Notes: generated by a model from the letters alone, not told the origin. Positions 34,371 to 44,172 are shown, counted from the first letter of the stretch. The stretch is DNA of 64,000 bases from an uncultured Lachnospiraceae bacterium (GCA_934317845.1 CAKRES010000005.1:62001-126000); one strand, 5' to 3'. A program made the numbers and translations.

Positions 34371-35882
34371 CTAGGAACGTTTCCGTACCACGATCACAAC
34401 AATTCCTAACACGATCAAAAGTACCGGAATACCAATCAGACCGATTGCCGTGATCATCTTTGATGCAAAGGAAGTAAATACCGCATGCGTATTCGTAACA
34501 GTCGGAGATTTGACTGCAATCTTACTTTCCTGTGCAGTCATATAATTGACTGCATTACAGTAAAAGCTTGAGTTCGCACCGGATACCACCGAATCAATAT
34601 CTGATACATCCATAGAGGAAGAACCGGATACAAATACTACACCTTCGTCATCCTTGTTGGTTACTATCTGCGCAATGGCAAATGGACCATCAATATCATC
34701 CTTTGTTTTTTCTCCACTGCCAGAAGAAACATCTACCTTGGAGAAGGAATCATTTGATGTAACCAAAAGATCTGTTACTGTGTAGCCATCTACCTTTTCT
34801 GCGCTAAGTCCCTTGCTGACCGGAGCTAAGATATGCATGCTCTTGGAACTGATTGGCTGGGTAATATCATGAGAAGCTAAGGTTGGCAGCAGGTAGGTTG
34901 GATAATTACCCATGTAATAACCGGAACCATTTTCTACCACAATACCTTCATTGACTTTCACACCATATTTGAGCAATAATGCATTTAACTTCTCGTAGGT
35001 CTGATTTGGATTCAGAGTGACAAAAAGTTTTCCACCATTGTCCATATATTCTTCGATATTCTCCACCAGACTATCGGAAAGATCACTGGTTGGAGAATTA
35101 ATGATCAATAATTTACAATCCTTTGGAATACCTCCGGATACAACAACATCTAACGATTCAATGTCATAGTTGTCATTGCTTAATCCACTTTGGAAATTGT
35201 CACTTAAATCTGTTTCACCCTGACCGGTCAGTGTGTATACTTTGGTCGCTTCTCCCGTCATACAATAATCAATGGCCGAAACCAGTTTTGATTCCAGATT
35301 GACTGTAGTAGATGCACTTCCATCCTCGCCATAATCATAGGAAACATAATCACTACTGCTAACATAACGACTTCTGTCATTTCCTACCACGATCATATCA
35401 TTCTCTGCTGCGGTTGAACCATCCGTAATGTATTTCGATGCAAAGTCCGGATAAAGCTCTAAGTCTTTATATTCTACGTTTACATATTTGCTGGCATTTT
35501 CAAACTGATCTAAGATATTAGTGTAAACACTGTTGGTATTTCCTTTTGCATTTAAGAAGTAGACCGTGATCTTCGTATCCTTCTTCAAGGTATCCAACAT
35601 CTTCTCCGTTGCATCTGAAAGTGTATAAAGCTTGGAAGAAGTCAGATCAATGCTCCAGTTTTTAGATGATAAAAATACATTCAGGATGATCACTGCTGCG
35701 ATCACTACTACAACTGCTACTGTGGAAAGGATGCCATGACGCACTTTGCGCTGTGATATGGTAAGATCCTTTTTCTCTTTTTTGTCTTTCTTTTCCTCTA
35801 CAACTTCCACCACAGGTTCTGTCTGGGTAGATTTCGTGTCTTTCGTTATTTCATTTTCATTATTCTGTTCTTTGTTCGCCAC
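34371..35882 (-). CDS. GldG-like ABC-associated periplasmic-domain protein
   Basis: A 503-residue protein, starting at a GTG at 35880-35882 preceded by AAAGGAGG. Residues about 1-40 are charged and cytoplasmic, followed by a transmembrane helix (about 49-70). The extracytoplasmic part (about 75-470) matches the GldG/ABC-2 auxiliary family, with TEKMLDTLKKDTKITVYFLNA, a TGQGETDLSDNFQSGLSN segment and LIINSPTSDLSDSLVENIEEYMDNGGKLFVTLNP. A second helix is at the C-terminus (about 478-498). It is the third gene of a set with the ATPase and permease. GldG is needed for gliding in Bacteroidetes; in Firmicutes these genes are common and their cargo is unknown. Confidence 0.87.
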   Translation of the reverse strand: MANKEQNNENEITKDTKSTQTEPVVEVVEEKKDKKEKKDLTISQRKVRHGILSTVAVVVVIAAVIILNVFLSSKNWSIDLTSSKLYTLSDATEKMLDTLKKDTKITVYFLNAKGNTNSVYTNILDQFENASKYVNVEYKDLELYPDFASKYITDGSTAAENDMIVVGNDRSRYVSSSDYVSYDYGEDGSASTTVNLESKLVSAIDYCMTGEATKVYTLTGQGETDLSDNFQSGLSNDNYDIESLDVVVSGGIPKDCKLLIINSPTSDLSDSLVENIEEYMDNGGKLFVTLNPNQTYEKLNALLLKYGVKVNEGIVVENGSGYYMGNYPTYLLPTLASHDITQPISSKSMHILAPVSKGLSAEKVDGYTVTDLLVTSNDSFSKVDVSSGSGEKTKDDIDGPFAIAQIVTNKDDEGVVFVSGSSSMDVSDIDSVVSGANSSFYCNAVNYMTAQESKIAVKSPTVTNTHAVFTSFASKMITAIGLIGIPVLLIVLGIVVIVVRKRS

Positions 35883-35896
35883 AATCTTACCCTCCT

Positions 35897-36766
35897 TTAA
35901 TTCCATCTTTTCTTTTCAATCATGTGTACTGTTAAAAACAGAAATACACCTGCAAATGACAGATAGTATACCACTGCACTGACATCTAAAAGTCCATTGA
36001 TGAAGGAATTCGTGTAACGCTCCATCATGGAGAACCAGTCGATCACTTTGGAAAGCCCATCATCATACATGGATGGTTTGATAAAATATACTAATGCGAT
36101 TGCGCCTGCTCCAACGATACCAGAAACCACAGAAGGCAGCACCTTTTTTGTGGAAACATAAAACAGTATCATCACTGCAACAACTACACAGGCATAAAAG
36201 ATAATGCTGTATCTTGCTCTTCCCGGAAGATTGTTTGAAATGTTATTCAGGAAAAAAGAAGCAAAGATCAATACAGCCGTCACAACCGCAGATACGATCT
36301 GATTCTCCGTCAAGGAAGAGATAAAGAAACCAACTGCGATCAGAGCAGCTCCTACTAAAAAGTAACCAAACATTCCCAATGCAACCGTCGTCCACTCTAC
36401 ATCACCATAAAAGTGAAGCATAAACGGATAGAGCATGATGATCACCAATGCGATCACAAATAAACTAAGTACCGCAAGATATTTTCCGATCACAATCTTT
36501 ATTACGCTGATCGGAGAAGTCAAAAGAAGCTGATCTGTTTTTTGTTTGCGCTCCTCAGACCAAAGGCGCATCGTGATGATCGGCACTAACAGTCCTAACC
36601 ATGTACAGGTACTTGGAAGTACATATCCGGTAAAATCTGTGAGGGAATATCCCACACAATAATATACAAAGTAAATTCCAACTAATACCACAAATGCAGC
36701 CAGAAATAAATAGGCAATCATAGAGGTGAAATAACCTTGCATTTCTTTTTTATAAATCGCTAACAT
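35897..36766 (-). CDS. ABC-2 type permease, GldF-like
   Basis: A 289-residue integral membrane protein with six predicted helices. The MLAIYKKEMQGYFTSMIAYLFLAAFVVLVGIYFVY N-terminus and the SEERKQKTDQLLLTSPISVIKIVIGKYLA segment are characteristic of ABC-2 permeases of the GldF/NosY type. It overlaps the ATPase stop codon by 1 base and ends 15 bases before the GldG-like start. The three genes make a full exporter set. The substrate is unknown. Confidence 0.88.
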   Translation of the reverse strand: MLAIYKKEMQGYFTSMIAYLFLAAFVVLVGIYFVYYCVGYSLTDFTGYVLPSTCTWLGLLVPIITMRLWSEERKQKTDQLLLTSPISVIKIVIGKYLAVLSLFVIALVIIMLYPFMLHFYGDVEWTTVALGMFGYFLVGAALIAVGFFISSLTENQIVSAVVTAVLIFASFFLNNISNNLPGRARYSIIFYACVVVAVMILFYVSTKKVLPSVVSGIVGAGAIALVYFIKPSMYDDGLSKVIDWFSMMERYTNSFINGLLDVSAVVYYLSFAGVFLFLTVHMIEKKRWN

Positions 36767-37803
36767 TACTCTTCCTCCTTTTCTTCTGAGGCTGCATCTG
36801 TCTCTGCTGTCTCTTCTGTAGTCTCAGCAACCGGTGTCTGCTCGTCTGCATCCTGCTTAGATGCTTTCTCATCCTCGTCATTGGTGAGCTTTAAGAAGAC
36901 TTCCTCTAACGATAAGCTCTCTCTTGAAATACGTCGAACCGGCATTTTCTTTTCTGCAAACAGATAGAACAGGTCATCGTTCTTATCCTCATCTGTTTTC
37001 AGCAGCACATGTACTTCTAATACATCGTCGATCTGCTCACCAAAATCGAAACTATCCACATAATCGATATTCTGCAATACTGCTTCAATCTGCTCTTTTG
37101 TTCCTTTGATCTCCATTGACACATGACTCTGATTAGAGTACTTCTTGGACAGATTCTCCGGTGTATCCTCTGCTACTACAACTCCCTTGTTGATAATGAT
37201 GATGTGATCACACACCTCACTAACCTCTGATAAAATATGGGAGCTTAAAATAACGGTATGTTCTTTTGATAATCCACGGATCAATTCCCGGATCTCTACC
37301 ACCTGACTTGGATCTAAACCTACTGTCGGCTCATCTAAGATTAAAATAGGAGGATTGCCAAGCAGTGCTGCTGCAAGGCCCACTCTTTGGCGGTATCCTT
37401 TGGAAAGCTTACTGATAATACGCCGGGCGCGATCCGTGATCTTGGTGATCTTCATCACCCGTTTTACCTCTTCCGGACGCTCTTTTTTCGCCACACCTTT
37501 TAATTCTGCCACAAACTTCAGATAAGACAGTACCGTCATATCCGTATAAAGCGGCGGAATCTCCGGCAGATAACCAATGGCACGTTTTGCCTCTTTTGGC
37601 TCTGTCATAATATCATGGCCGTCAATCTTTACAGAACCACTCGTGGCACTGATGTATCCGGTAATGATATTCATTGTGGTGGACTTACCAGCTCCATTCG
37701 GACCGAGCAGACCAACTACCTGGCCTTCTTCCACATGTAAGCTAAGACCTTTGACCGCTTCAAACTTGCCATAGTTCTTAACTAAGTCTTCTACTACAAT
37801 CAT
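36766..37803 (-). CDS. ABC transporter ATPase, GldA-like
   Basis: A 345-residue nucleotide-binding subunit starting at the ATG at 37801-37803, with AAGGAGG about 8 bases upstream. It has Walker A GLLGPNGAGKSTT (about 36-48), the signature LSKGYRQRVGLAAALL, Walker B PILILDEPTVGLDP and the switch histidine region. Residues about 215-300 form the usual GldA/CcmA-type extension, and the last 45 residues are acidic (DADEQTPVAETTEE), unusually long and probably disordered. It is the first gene of the exporter set with the permease and GldG-like protein. Confidence 0.93.
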   Translation of the reverse strand: MIVVEDLVKNYGKFEAVKGLSLHVEEGQVVGLLGPNGAGKSTTMNIITGYISATSGSVKIDGHDIMTEPKEAKRAIGYLPEIPPLYTDMTVLSYLKFVAELKGVAKKERPEEVKRVMKITKITDRARRIISKLSKGYRQRVGLAAALLGNPPILILDEPTVGLDPSQVVEIRELIRGLSKEHTVILSSHILSEVSEVCDHIIIINKGVVVAEDTPENLSKKYSNQSHVSMEIKGTKEQIEAVLQNIDYVDSFDFGEQIDDVLEVHVLLKTDEDKNDDLFYLFAEKKMPVRRISRESLSLEEVFLKLTNDEDEKASKQDADEQTPVAETTEETAETDAASEEKEEE

Positions 37804-37890
37804 AATATCCTCCTTTTTGCCCTGCATTTGCAGAACATGTTTTCCTAACCTTTACTGATAGTAAAATACAAATGTCACTATTCTGTGAAC

Positions 37891-37921
37891 AAATTTCCAA
37901 AATTTTGCAAACCGGAAATTT
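37891..37921 (-). terminator. Possible terminator after the ClpX-like gene
   Basis: AAATTTCC (37891-37898) pairs with GGAAATTT (37914-37921); the T-run is weak, so termination is uncertain. Confidence 0.35.
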
Positions 37922-37924
37922 TGA

Positions 37925-39355
37925 TCACTGTTCCAGCTTTGGCACTTTGGTTCCCCGCATCTCAATGATCGGAACTCCTTTTCCCTCAATGTAATCCTTC
38001 GTAATAGTCACTCTTCCGATGTTTTCATCCCGTGGGATCTGATACATGATATCCAGCATAAATTTTTCAATGATCGCACGAAGCGCACGCGCTCCGGTAT
38101 CTTTCTTCACCGCCTGCTCTGCAATCGCCTCAAGCGCGCTGTCATCAAACTGAAGATCTACTTCATCCAATGCCAGAAGCTTCTGGTACTGCTTTAAGAT
38201 CGCATTTTTCGGCTCCTTTAAAATCTTGACAAAGGCATCCTTATCAAGATGCTTCAATGTATAAATGATCGGCAGTCGTCCGATAAACTCCGGGATCATA
38301 CCGTAAGTTCTTAAATCTTCCACCGTCACCTCTTCCAAAACATCCTCATCATCAAACTGGTCTTTTAATTCCGCATTAAATCCCATCGTGGAATTTTTCA
38401 GAAGACGTTTCTTAATAATCTCTTCCAGATCAGGAAATGCACCACCACAGATAAATAAAATATTTCTTGTATCAACTGTGGTAAGCGGCACCATCGCGTT
38501 TTTGGAGCTTGCTCCGACCGGAACTTCCACTTCACTGCCCTCTAACAGCTTTAATAAGCCCTGCTGTACCGACTCTCCGCTGACATCACGGCTGTTTGTA
38601 TTTTTCTTTTTCGCAATCTTGTCAATCTCATCAATGAAAATGATCCCCTGCTGCGCCCGCTCCACATCATTATCCGCCGCCGCTAAAAGCTTGGAGATCA
38701 CGCTCTCCACATCATCGCCGATATATCCGGCTTCGGTAAGAGAGGTCGCATCCGTGATCGCAAGCGGCACATTTAAAAGCCTTGCCAGTGTTTTTACAAG
38801 ATAAGTCTTGCCGCATCCGGTCGGTCCGATCATTAACATGTTGGACTTATCGATCTCAATGTCGTCCATCGTGTTGGTAATGACTCTTTTATAGTGGTTG
38901 TAAACAGCAACTGAGATCACCTTTTTTGCATAATCCTGCCCGATCACATACTCATCTAACATTGCTTTGATCTTGTGTGGAGAAGGAATATTAGAAAGAG
39001 TAAGCTCCGGTTCTTTTTCTTTCTTTTTCTTCTGCTTTTGTGGTTTTACCTTCGGAGTTTTTCCCATCCCCATATCGGAAAGCCTCGACAGATCAAAATT
39101 GCTCATATCCATAAACTGGATGTTGCCACCTGCTAACCCATCAAATGTTTTCTGCATACAATCCTGACAGATACAGATATCATTTGGCATATGTATCAGG
39201 CGTCCGGCAATGCTTTGCGGGCGATGGCACAGATAACAATACTCCTCATAGCCGTCCTTGTCATCATCATTCTCTTCTTTTTTGCTATTCTCATCAAAAA
39301 GCTCATTTCCCTGCTCATCTACTTCATTAAAATTTAAATCATCTTTATCTGACAT
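37925..39355 (-). CDS. ClpX-type AAA+ ATPase paralogue
   Basis: A 476-residue AAA+ unfoldase. An acidic 35-residue N-terminal extension precedes a zinc-binding domain (CYLCHRPQ at 40-47 and CICQDC at 61-66). The AAA+ core has Walker A GPTGCGKT, Walker B GIIFIDEIDKIAK and ClpX sensor motifs. It differs from canonical ClpX: the pore loop is GYIGDD rather than GYVGED, the RKH loop region reads GASSKNAM, and the ClpP-contact IGF loop reads MGFNAE. It is not adjacent to clpP or tig. I suspect a second ClpX with altered substrate choice; it might still dock ClpP. A clear promoter is at 39399-39428. Confidence 0.85.
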   Translation of the reverse strand: MSDKDDLNFNEVDEQGNELFDENSKKEENDDDKDGYEEYCYLCHRPQSIAGRLIHMPNDICICQDCMQKTFDGLAGGNIQFMDMSNFDLSRLSDMGMGKTPKVKPQKQKKKKEKEPELTLSNIPSPHKIKAMLDEYVIGQDYAKKVISVAVYNHYKRVITNTMDDIEIDKSNMLMIGPTGCGKTYLVKTLARLLNVPLAITDATSLTEAGYIGDDVESVISKLLAAADNDVERAQQGIIFIDEIDKIAKKKNTNSRDVSGESVQQGLLKLLEGSEVEVPVGASSKNAMVPLTTVDTRNILFICGGAFPDLEEIIKKRLLKNSTMGFNAELKDQFDDEDVLEEVTVEDLRTYGMIPEFIGRLPIIYTLKHLDKDAFVKILKEPKNAILKQYQKLLALDEVDLQFDDSALEAIAEQAVKKDTGARALRAIIEKFMLDIMYQIPRDENIGRVTITKDYIEGKGVPIIEMRGTKVPKLEQ

Positions 39356-39398
39356 AGTTACTCCTCCATTACTGTTTCACGCTAAATCAACAACAACT

Positions 39399-39428
39399 AG
39401 TATAACTAGGAATCAGATCCCTTGTCAA
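39399..39428 (-). promoter_or_regulatory. Promoter of the ClpX-like gene
   Basis: Minus-strand TTGACA (39423-39428), 18-bp spacer, TATACT (39399-39404). Strong match to the housekeeping consensus, about 45 bp upstream of the start. Confidence 0.65.
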
Positions 39429-39445
39429 TTTTTTTACCCTAACAA

Positions 39446-40837
39446 TTATTGCCACACATCTTTCAACAACGTCACTGCCGCCGCAATCTCCTCCTCGGAC
39501 AACTGGGCAAATCCCATCAAAAAGGTCGGGTACATCCGAAAATATGGTGCGATCATATAACGAGACAGCGGATAAAGCTTCATTTTCTGCTGTTTTGCTG
39601 CCTTTAAAAGTTCCTCCTCGGGCATTTTTCCAAGCCATTCGAGTACAACATACGATCCTGCATTGGATCCACTTAACCGTACCCGGTCGCCAAAACGTTT
39701 CAATTCCCTCATCAGGATGTCATGTCTGGTTTTATAACGTTTTCGCAAACGGTTTAAGTGACGTTCAAAATATCCCTGTGCCAGAAATTTGGTCATGATC
39801 GACTGATCCAGACGTGATACCGTACAAGGGAAGCTCTTAAACATCTGCCGGTAGTTGTAAAGAAGCGGATCCGGAAGTACCATGTAGCTCATTCGGATTG
39901 CCGGAGAGATTACTTTTGAAAAGCTTCCAAAATAGATCACCTTTTTGCCGTGATCCATACTTTGCAGTGCCGGGATCGGACGTCCATGATAACGGAATTC
40001 GCTGTCGTAGTCATCTTCAATAATATACCGGGACGGTTCAAAATTTGCCCAGTTTAACAATTGTGTGCGCCGGCTGGCTGGCATGACCATACCAAGCGGA
40101 AATTGGTGTGACGGTGTCACATAGGCAATATTTGCTTCGCTTTCGATCAATTGATCGACCGACAATCCATTTTCATCGACCGCGATCGGAGCTACTTTTC
40201 TTCCGAGTGACGTGATCGTGTCATAACTGGAACGATATGCCGGATTTTCCATTGCAATATAACTTTTTTCTCCCAGCAGGCGAAGCAACAGCATCATCAA
40301 ATACTGGCTTCCGGCTCCAATCACAATATTTTCCGGTTTTGCATATACCCCACGATTTTGCCGCAGATAATTGGATAGCTCCTGGCGCAGACCAAAATCT
40401 CCTTGCGGTTCACTGCTTTGAAATAATGTACCATCATCATAATTGATGCACTCCTTAGAGAGCTTTCTCCAGTAGGTGTCCGGAAAATTAAGGGCATCCG
40501 CTCCTGTCGGGGAAAAATCATAGGTGACCACTTCTTCCCGTATCTGCTCTTCTTTATTCTTCGGATAGGCAACCGGAACAATGCGCAGCAGTTCCTCAAT
40601 ATTGCTGGCATAATAGCCACTCTTTTCCTTCGCCTCCACATAGCCTTCCGCCACAAGCTGGGCATATGCCATATCGACCGTACTGCGGCTGACAGAAAGA
40701 TGCTCGGATAGCTTTCGGCTGGATGGCAGTTTTTCATGACAGGCAATCCGCCCCGCTTTGATCTCTTCTCTGATATACTGATAGATCTGTTCATAATAGG
40801 GGGTATCACTATTATTTTTTAAATAGATGGTAAGCAT
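39446..40837 (-). CDS. MocR/PdxR-family regulator (GntR HTH plus aminotransferase-like domain)
   Basis: A 463-residue transcription factor. The N-terminal GntR winged helix (about 1-75) has SSRKLSEHLSVSRSTVDMAYAQLVAEGYVEAKEKSGYYA. A linker leads to a fold type I aminotransferase-like domain (about 110-455), with the VIGAGSQYLMMLLLRLLG loop and a lysine in YFGSFSKVISPAIR that would hold pyridoxal phosphate. Such proteins use PLP as an effector. In many genomes they regulate vitamin B6 or amino-acid genes; here no pdxS/T or obvious target is adjacent. It is read toward, and ends near, the ClpX-like promoter region. Confidence 0.88.
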   Translation of the reverse strand: MLTIYLKNNSDTPYYEQIYQYIREEIKAGRIACHEKLPSSRKLSEHLSVSRSTVDMAYAQLVAEGYVEAKEKSGYYASNIEELLRIVPVAYPKNKEEQIREEVVTYDFSPTGADALNFPDTYWRKLSKECINYDDGTLFQSSEPQGDFGLRQELSNYLRQNRGVYAKPENIVIGAGSQYLMMLLLRLLGEKSYIAMENPAYRSSYDTITSLGRKVAPIAVDENGLSVDQLIESEANIAYVTPSHQFPLGMVMPASRRTQLLNWANFEPSRYIIEDDYDSEFRYHGRPIPALQSMDHGKKVIYFGSFSKVISPAIRMSYMVLPDPLLYNYRQMFKSFPCTVSRLDQSIMTKFLAQGYFERHLNRLRKRYKTRHDILMRELKRFGDRVRLSGSNAGSYVVLEWLGKMPEEELLKAAKQQKMKLYPLSRYMIAPYFRMYPTFLMGFAQLSEEEIAAAVTLLKDVWQ

Positions 40838-40856
40838 CCATTTCCTCCTTTACAAA

Positions 40857-40887
40857 AAGCCCAAGATCCCGTAGGAATCCTGGGCTT
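40857..40887 (-). terminator. Intrinsic terminator after the cyclophilin gene
   Basis: AAGCCCA (40857-40863) with TGGGCTT (40881-40887), plus an inner GAT/ATC pair, followed by a T5 tract on the minus strand. Confidence 0.75.
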
Positions 40888-40910
40888 ATCAATCCTTCTC
40901 TGGGTACCTT

Positions 40911-41729
40911 TTATTTGGCTTTGTATTCACTCACCTTAATTGAGGAAATGGTGACTGCCTCTTTCGGCATATCATTTTCATCCGTTTCCACTGTTGCGAT
41001 CTGATCTACAATATCCATTCCATCGATCACCTGTCCAAATACCGTATAGCTTCCCTGCAGCCATGGCGCACCACCGTACTGCTCATATGCTTTTTTCTGC
41101 TCATCAGTGAAGGTATATCCGTTCTTTTCGTAATTATTCATGTCCTCTTCTGTAACCTTTGCCATCTGTGTAATGAAGAACTGGCTGCCGTTACTTGGGT
41201 CTACTCCGGAATTGGCGTAGCATAAAGAACCGCGGAGCACCATCGCCTGCTCAGAGATTTCATTGTAGAATGGCTCACCCCAGATACTCTCGCCACCGAT
41301 ACCACTACCTTCCGGATCACCGCCCTGGATCATGAAATCATTGATCACACGGTGGAACGTCAGTCCATCATAGTAGCCTTCTTTGGCATGTGTCACAAAA
41401 TTCTTCACTCCATATGGTGCGATCTTATCGAAAAATTTCACTGTAATATCACCATAATCTTTTACCGAGATCGTAGCGATCGTCTCGCCCTCTTTCGGCT
41501 CAGCCATCTGGTCAAATCCATCGATCGTATCTGCCTTTGTCACCCCGGTCATATCCATGGTGGAGCCATCACTGGCTTTTTGTTTTTCCTGCGTTGTTTT
41601 CTCTGTTGTTTCCTCTGTAGTATTTCCGGAAAGAACATCTTCCTTTTCCGGGATACCGTCCTGCTTTCCACATCCGGCTGATAAAGCCAGCAGACCAACA
41701 AGCAGTACCATCATCATCCATTTTTTCAT
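40911..41729 (-). CDS. Cyclophilin-type peptidyl-prolyl isomerase lipoprotein
   Basis: A 272-residue surface-anchored protein-folding enzyme. The lipobox LSAGC places the lipidated cysteine at residue 20. A linker rich in Thr/Glu (about 25-85) precedes the cyclophilin domain (about 85-268), with the family motif FHRVINDFMIQGGDPEGSGIGG, GSLCYANSGVDPSNGSQFFIT and YTVFGQVIDGMDIVDQI. It probably acts on exported proteins outside the membrane. It lies 17 bp downstream of argJ with AAGGAGAAAAG before the ATG, so the two are likely co-transcribed although functionally unrelated. Confidence 0.93.
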   Translation of the reverse strand: MKKWMMMVLLVGLLALSAGCGKQDGIPEKEDVLSGNTTEETTEKTTQEKQKASDGSTMDMTGVTKADTIDGFDQMAEPKEGETIATISVKDYGDITVKFFDKIAPYGVKNFVTHAKEGYYDGLTFHRVINDFMIQGGDPEGSGIGGESIWGEPFYNEISEQAMVLRGSLCYANSGVDPSNGSQFFITQMAKVTEEDMNNYEKNGYTFTDEQKKAYEQYGGAPWLQGSYTVFGQVIDGMDIVDQIATVETDENDMPKEAVTISSIKVSEYKAK

Positions 41730-41746
41730 GTCTTTTCTCCTTATCT

Positions 41747-42991
41747 TTAACTTCTATAATCGCCATTGATCTTAACATAATCATAGGTCAGATCACAGCC
41801 CCATGCTTTTGCCGCTGCCTCTCCCTGATGCAGATCGATCTTTGTTACGATCTCTTCCTCTGCCAGGATCTTTGCAGCTTCTTCCTCCGAAAATGCAACA
41901 CCGGCTCCATGTTCACAGACTAATACACTGCCTGCTTCTGATTCCAATGATACGGAAACCAGATTGATATCAAATTCTGCCGGAGCATAACCAATCGCAC
42001 AGAGCACGCGTCCCCAGTTGGCATCCTCTCCGAAGATTGCACACTTATAAAGCATAGAACCCGCCACACTTTTCGCTACCGTGATCGCACTCTCCAGATC
42101 CTTTGCCCCGCTCACTTCTACCTCTAAAAGCTTGCTGGCACCTTCTCCATCCTTTGCCAGCATCCGGGTCATATTGCTCATTACAATGTAAAGAGCCTGT
42201 TTAAATATTTCATAATCGGAACCTTCCTCCGTGATCTTGGCATTTCCGCTAAGGCCATTTGCCATCACACTCACCATATCGTTGGTGGAAGTATCTCCGT
42301 CGATCGTCAGACAGTTATAGGTTACCTTTACAATCTCAGATAATGCTTTCTGGATCAGTTCTTCGGAAATCGCCACGTCTGATGTGACAAAATTAAGCGT
42401 TGTTGCCATGTTTGGATGGATCATTCCGCTTCCCTTTGCCATACCGCCCAAATGACAGGTACAGCCACTAATCGTAAAGGAAACTGCAACCTCCTTCGGA
42501 ACAGTATCCGTTGTCATGATCGCATTGGCTGCCTTTTTGTGTCCTTCTACACAAAGACCGTCCGCCAGCGTTTTCATAGATGCCGCAAATGGATCCATAG
42601 ACATCGGCTGTCCGATCACTCCGGTCGATGCAACGATCACTTCCTCCGGTTTGATCTTAAGTGTCTCTGCCACAAGCTCACAGACACCATTGGCAATCTC
42701 TAGGCCGTTGGCATTACAGGTGTTGGCATTTTTGGAATTGGCTACGATTGCCTTTGCCCGATTGCCGGATCGTTTTAAGTTCTCCTTTGTCACAAGGATC
42801 GGAGCACCCTTCACCTTATTGGTCGTATATACGGCTGCTGCCGCACAAGGGGCTTCACTATATACTAAGCAGAGATCATTTTTCTTTTTGTCCGGATTCA
42901 ATCCGCAATTGACGCCGTTTGCCACAAATCCCTTTGCCGCACATACCCCGCCGTCCACATAGGTATATCCTTCATATTCCTGCATCTTCAT
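41747..42991 (-). CDS. argJ: Bifunctional ornithine acetyltransferase/N-acetylglutamate synthase
   Basis: Transfers acetyl from N-acetylornithine to glutamate (cyclic arginine pathway). The 414-residue precursor cleaves itself before a threonine to give two chains; the site is the KGSGMIHPNMATTL region, cutting between Ala and Thr near residue 194. Other landmarks are KGFVANGVNCGLNPDKKKNDLCL, the oxyanion ASTGVIGQPM region and SEAGSVLVCEHGAGVAFSEEEA. The other arg genes (argB, argC, argD) are not adjacent, so argJ may be regulated apart from them. Confidence 0.95.
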   Translation of the reverse strand: MKMQEYEGYTYVDGGVCAAKGFVANGVNCGLNPDKKKNDLCLVYSEAPCAAAAVYTTNKVKGAPILVTKENLKRSGNRAKAIVANSKNANTCNANGLEIANGVCELVAETLKIKPEEVIVASTGVIGQPMSMDPFAASMKTLADGLCVEGHKKAANAIMTTDTVPKEVAVSFTISGCTCHLGGMAKGSGMIHPNMATTLNFVTSDVAISEELIQKALSEIVKVTYNCLTIDGDTSTNDMVSVMANGLSGNAKITEEGSDYEIFKQALYIVMSNMTRMLAKDGEGASKLLEVEVSGAKDLESAITVAKSVAGSMLYKCAIFGEDANWGRVLCAIGYAPAEFDINLVSVSLESEAGSVLVCEHGAGVAFSEEEAAKILAEEEIVTKIDLHQGEAAAKAWGCDLTYDYVKINGDYRS

Positions 42992-43062
42992 TTTATTGTC
43001 CTCCTAACCATGTCACTTCATACCACCTAATATACTACTTTTTTCTTTGCTTGTCACTGCCC

Positions 43063-44172
43063 TTATTTCAGCCAGATAAAATTGTCATCCGTACTGAAAA
43101 AGTCCATGTTGTAAAGCAGTATCACATCATCATATCCCTCATCTTTGATCTTCTTTTTTAAATCTTCCTTGTAATAACGAAGGTCACATACCTCGATCGT
43201 ATCATAGTGATCTGCTAAAAATGGAAGCAGAGCATGGCTATAGGAATCTTTAAGCACCAATGCCTTTTTGCCTGTGCCTGCATTGCTCCTGATCGTTAAA
43301 AACGGATGATTGCCATCTAAGAAATAGGTGTATTTGTCCTTCGTATAAAGTCTGGACGGAACAAACAAGGAATTGATATGACTGCCATCCTCGAACGTCA
43401 CCCGGTAAGCCCCAAATAAATTCGTAAAGACTTCAATGGAGTCCTTCTTTTTTATGGAAAGCGGTGCCTTGGAGTAAAGGGAGCCCAAAAAGGAATCACT
43501 CTTGCTGCTCTCCTCGTAAAAGGACAACGGATGCGGCGTCTCATTCCATGCCTTTAACAGTGCCTTGTAACCATAGTATGCGCCCCGCATCGTCCAGTGA
43601 TGATCGGTTTTAAAATAAATGTATTCCTCTTTGTGTGCCGTCAGAAGTGAGGTTGGGTCTACCAGCTTCGCATTCTTTATTCCATTTTCTACCTTTTCTC
43701 TGTCCTTTTTGGCAGACGACATCACGACATGAGATGGAAGCTCCTCCGGATATATGCTCTGTACATTCGGTGCAAGCAGGAACGTGACACGGGTCTGTCC
43801 CTTGATCTCTTTTGCAAAGGCATCTACAAACTGGATGTTCTTTTGCAATGTTTCTTCATCCGGTTCATATTTTTTGATATAGCGGCCGTTCTTTCCAAAG
43901 TAAACACCGCCGCTTTCCTTTTTATTCATCCATTTTTCCATCGTGGTCTTTGCTACAATAAACAGATCCTTTCCTGCGATCTGATCTGCCATGTATTCCT
44001 CCACCTCATCCATATATGTACCATCCTTGATGGAAGAAAGCGTTAGCTTTGGAGCCTGCTTTAAATAACGGTTTTCCATAGCAGAATACTGTCTTGGACG
44101 CAGCAAAAGAGATGCGGTCAAAAAGGAGACAAGTATTGTTAGAAAGAAAAATGCAATTACTCTGTTTTTCAT
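43063..44172 (-). CDS. DHHW-family (AlgX/AlgJ-like) surface protein
   Basis: A 369-residue extracytoplasmic protein with an N-terminal transmembrane or signal helix (about 7-25). It has an SGNH/AlgX-like fold with the DHHW motif in FKTDHHWTMRGAYYGYKAL (about residue 200), the signature for enzymes that move acyl groups to polysaccharides. A catalytic-type serine segment is LVLKDSYSHALLPFLADHYD. It is paired with the MBOAT gene 19 bp upstream, the common arrangement for surface-polysaccharide O-acetylation. The polymer is unknown; no polysaccharide synthesis genes are adjacent. Confidence 0.85.
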   Translation of the reverse strand: MKNRVIAFFFLTILVSFLTASLLLRPRQYSAMENRYLKQAPKLTLSSIKDGTYMDEVEEYMADQIAGKDLFIVAKTTMEKWMNKKESGGVYFGKNGRYIKKYEPDEETLQKNIQFVDAFAKEIKGQTRVTFLLAPNVQSIYPEELPSHVVMSSAKKDREKVENGIKNAKLVDPTSLLTAHKEEYIYFKTDHHWTMRGAYYGYKALLKAWNETPHPLSFYEESSKSDSFLGSLYSKAPLSIKKKDSIEVFTNLFGAYRVTFEDGSHINSLFVPSRLYTKDKYTYFLDGNHPFLTIRSNAGTGKKALVLKDSYSHALLPFLADHYDTIEVCDLRYYKEDLKKKIKDEGYDDVILLYNMDFFSTDDNFIWLK

